A DNA stretch of 64,000 bases from Synergistaceae bacterium (GTDB taxonomy: Bacteria > Synergistota > Synergistia > Synergistales > Aminobacteriaceae): positions 28,162 to 92,161 of the forward strand of contig JAFSSM010000049.1 of NCBI GenBank assembly GCA_017451025.1, given 5' to 3'. Positions 62,568-64,000 of the stretch are shown here, piece by piece (position 1 is the first letter of the stretch; the number at the start of each line of letters is the position of its first letter). Both the position numbers and the translations under genes were made by a program. The notes under the pieces are model-generated. The model searched no databases, was not told the origin of the DNA, and saw nothing but the letters and a program-made list of their open reading frames with translations.

Positions 62568-64000
62568 ATGATTAAGCTCTATGATGAAGGTGTCTATCTC
62601 GTCAACGGCACAACGATAGTCCCTGAAAGCCAGGCAGGCGGCAAGTACACAAAGGCCGAAGCCAAGAAGGGCACAATCGCTTACGGCATAATGAAGTCGC
62701 ACAACACAGCTGACGACATGGAACACCTGCGCATCAAGTTCGACTCAATGGCCAGCCACGATATTACGTTCGTAGGCATAATCCAGACAGCCAGAGCTTC
62801 CGGCATGACCAAGTTCCCGCTGCCCTACGTAATGACCAACTGTCATAACTCGCTGTGTGCAGTCGGCGGAACAATCAATGATGACGACCACTATTTTGGT
62901 CTGAGCGCGGCCAAGAAGTATGGCGGAATTTATGTCCCTCCGCACATAGCAGTCATTCACCAGTTCATGCGCGAGATGTTCGCAGGATGCGGCAGAATGA
63001 TTCTCGGCTCAGACTCGCACACCCGCTACGGCGCACTCGGCACAATGGCAATCGGTGAAGGCGGCGGCGAACTCGTCAAGCAGCTCCTCGAGGACACATA
63101 CGATGTCGCTTACCCCGGCGTTGTCGCAATCTACCTGAAGGGCAAACCCGCTCCGTTCGTCGGACCTCATGATGTAGCTCTTGCAATCATCAGGGCAGTC
63201 TACAAAGCCGGTTACGTCAAGAACAAGGTCATGGAGTTCGTAGGCCCCGGCGTTGCATCAATGACCACCGACTACAGAAACGGCGTTGATGTAATGACCA
63301 CAGAAGCAAACTGCCTCTCCTCAGTGTGGAGGACCGACGCGGACACTAAGGCGTTCCTCACAGAGCACGGCAGAGCTGATGCCTACAAGGAACTCAACCC
63401 CGCAGACGTAGCTTACTACGACGGATGCGTTGAAGTTGACCTCGCAGGTATCCGCCCGATGATCGCTATGCCGTTCAACCCGTCGAATTCCTTCACGATC
63501 GCTGAGCTGTACGAGAACCTGAAGGACATTCTCGCGGAGACCGAGAAGAAAGCAACCGAAGACGTAGCAAAGGGACGTGCAACCTTCACGCTTCTCGACA
63601 AAGTTACGCCGGACGGCAAGCTCATGGTTCAGCAGGGAGTTATCGGCGGATGCGCAGGCGGAAACTACACCAACGTAGTCGAAGCAGCACACGCGCTCAA
63701 GGGCAAATCCTGCGGGTTCGATGAGTTCTACCTGAGCGTCTACCCGTCATCACAGCCCGTGTTCGTCGACCTCGACAGAAAGGGCTTCCTCGCTGACCTC
63801 ATGGATGCCGGCGCAATCATCAGGACTGCATTCTGCGGACCTTGCTTCGGCGCAGGAGACACCCCCGCCAACAACGCATTCTCCATCCGCCACACAACAA
63901 GGAACTTCCCGAACCGCGAAGGCTCGAAGCCCGGCAACGGCCAGATGTCCGCAGTCGCACTCGTCGATGCCCGCTCAATTGCTGCAACAGCGGCCAACGG
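62568..64000 (+). CDS. Aconitase-family hydratase (YbhJ-like), partial (3' end outside window)
   Basis: The frame is open from an ATG behind GAGGGGG to the window end (477 codons). It has the aconitase-fold motif [19 protein letters not shown] and three cysteine segments expected to hold a 4Fe-4S cluster ([23 protein letters not shown]). The start ([20 protein letters not shown]) resembles the hydratase subfamily that includes E. coli YbhJ rather than citrate-cycle aconitase. The substrate is not known from the sequence. About the last third of the protein is missing. Confidence 0.88.
   Translation, partial: MIKLYDEGVYLVNGTTIVPESQAGGKYTKAEAKKGTIAYGIMKSHNTADDMEHLRIKFDSMASHDITFVGIIQTARASGMTKFPLPYVMTNCHNSLCAVGGTINDDDHYFGLSAAKKYGGIYVPPHIAVIHQFMREMFAGCGRMILGSDSHTRYGALGTMAIGEGGGELVKQLLEDTYDVAYPGVVAIYLKGKPAPFVGPHDVALAIIRAVYKAGYVKNKVMEFVGPGVASMTTDYRNGVDVMTTEANCLSSVWRTDADTKAFLTEHGRADAYKELNPADVAYYDGCVEVDLAGIRPMIAMPFNPSNSFTIAELYENLKDILAETEKKATEDVAKGRATFTLLDKVTPDGKLMVQQGVIGGCAGGNYTNVVEAAHALKGKSCGFDEFYLSVYPSSQPVFVDLDRKGFLADLMDAGAIIRTAFCGPCFGAGDTPANNAFSIRHTTRNFPNREGSKPGNGQMSAVALVDARSIAATAAN

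Overview
The window is chromosomal DNA of a diderm, LPS-type bacterium. It carries lpxD-lpxC-fabZ-lpxA, a BamA-family assembly protein, a 12-gene type II secretion cluster with a secretin, and an O-antigen ligase/polymerase-like membrane protein. The mid-range GC, frequent TTG starts, short-form HisG with HisZ, a three-POTRA BamA and an aconitase-family hydratase make Synergistota the best guess. This is an inference, since no rRNA or tRNA gene lies in the window. No CRISPR array, insertion sequence or prophage was seen.

Layout. 1-7.6 kb: the start of a methyltransferase gene (minus strand), then a plus-strand run of sirtuin, Sel1-repeat protein, YefM/YoeB toxin-antitoxin pair, an unrecognised 468-residue protein, homoserine acetyltransferase and a chemotaxis receptor. 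7.7-19.9 kb, all minus: a broken amidase/Ig-like exported protein gene, ftsH, a housekeeping run (gmk, yicC, plsC, cmk, HDOD protein, pseudouridine synthase), a type II restriction-modification pair, trpS, a Nif3-like gene and a deoxynucleoside kinase. 20.0-21.1 kb: a lone plus-strand glycosyltransferase. 21.2-41.5 kb: a very long minus-strand run without a visible internal terminator, starting with hisZ-hisG-hisD, a thioesterase, trkA-trkH, a spermidine-synthase-like membrane protein and an O-antigen ligase-like protein, and ending in gspJ-K-L-M-N-C-I-D-E-F-G-H.

41.6-64 kb, mostly plus: a phosphatase, a small sigma factor, a one-TM protein, bamA and an unrecognised exported protein; then a 436-bp gap that appears to encode a structured RNA; then lpxD-lpxC-fabZ-lpxA and a phosphohexomutase. 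Next come two tandem ATP-grasp ligases, the first frameshifted at a run of 12 G, with a short PLP enzyme. A YafQ-like toxin locus (minus), an RqcP-like S4 protein, eno-ridA-yajC-secD-secF, a small secreted protein (minus), ddl, an ankyrin protein and the start of a hydratase gene finish the window.

The common theme is the cell envelope: lipid A synthesis, outer-membrane protein insertion, Sec and type II export, surface polysaccharide handling and D-Ala-D-Ala ligation. Two unstable repeats lie in envelope genes: the poly-G in the first ATP-grasp gene and a 7-bp tandem repeat at the 5' end of gspE. Both could switch reading frame, so surface or secretion phase variation is the most interesting hypothesis here. 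The structured RNA upstream of lpxD is the second most interesting signal.
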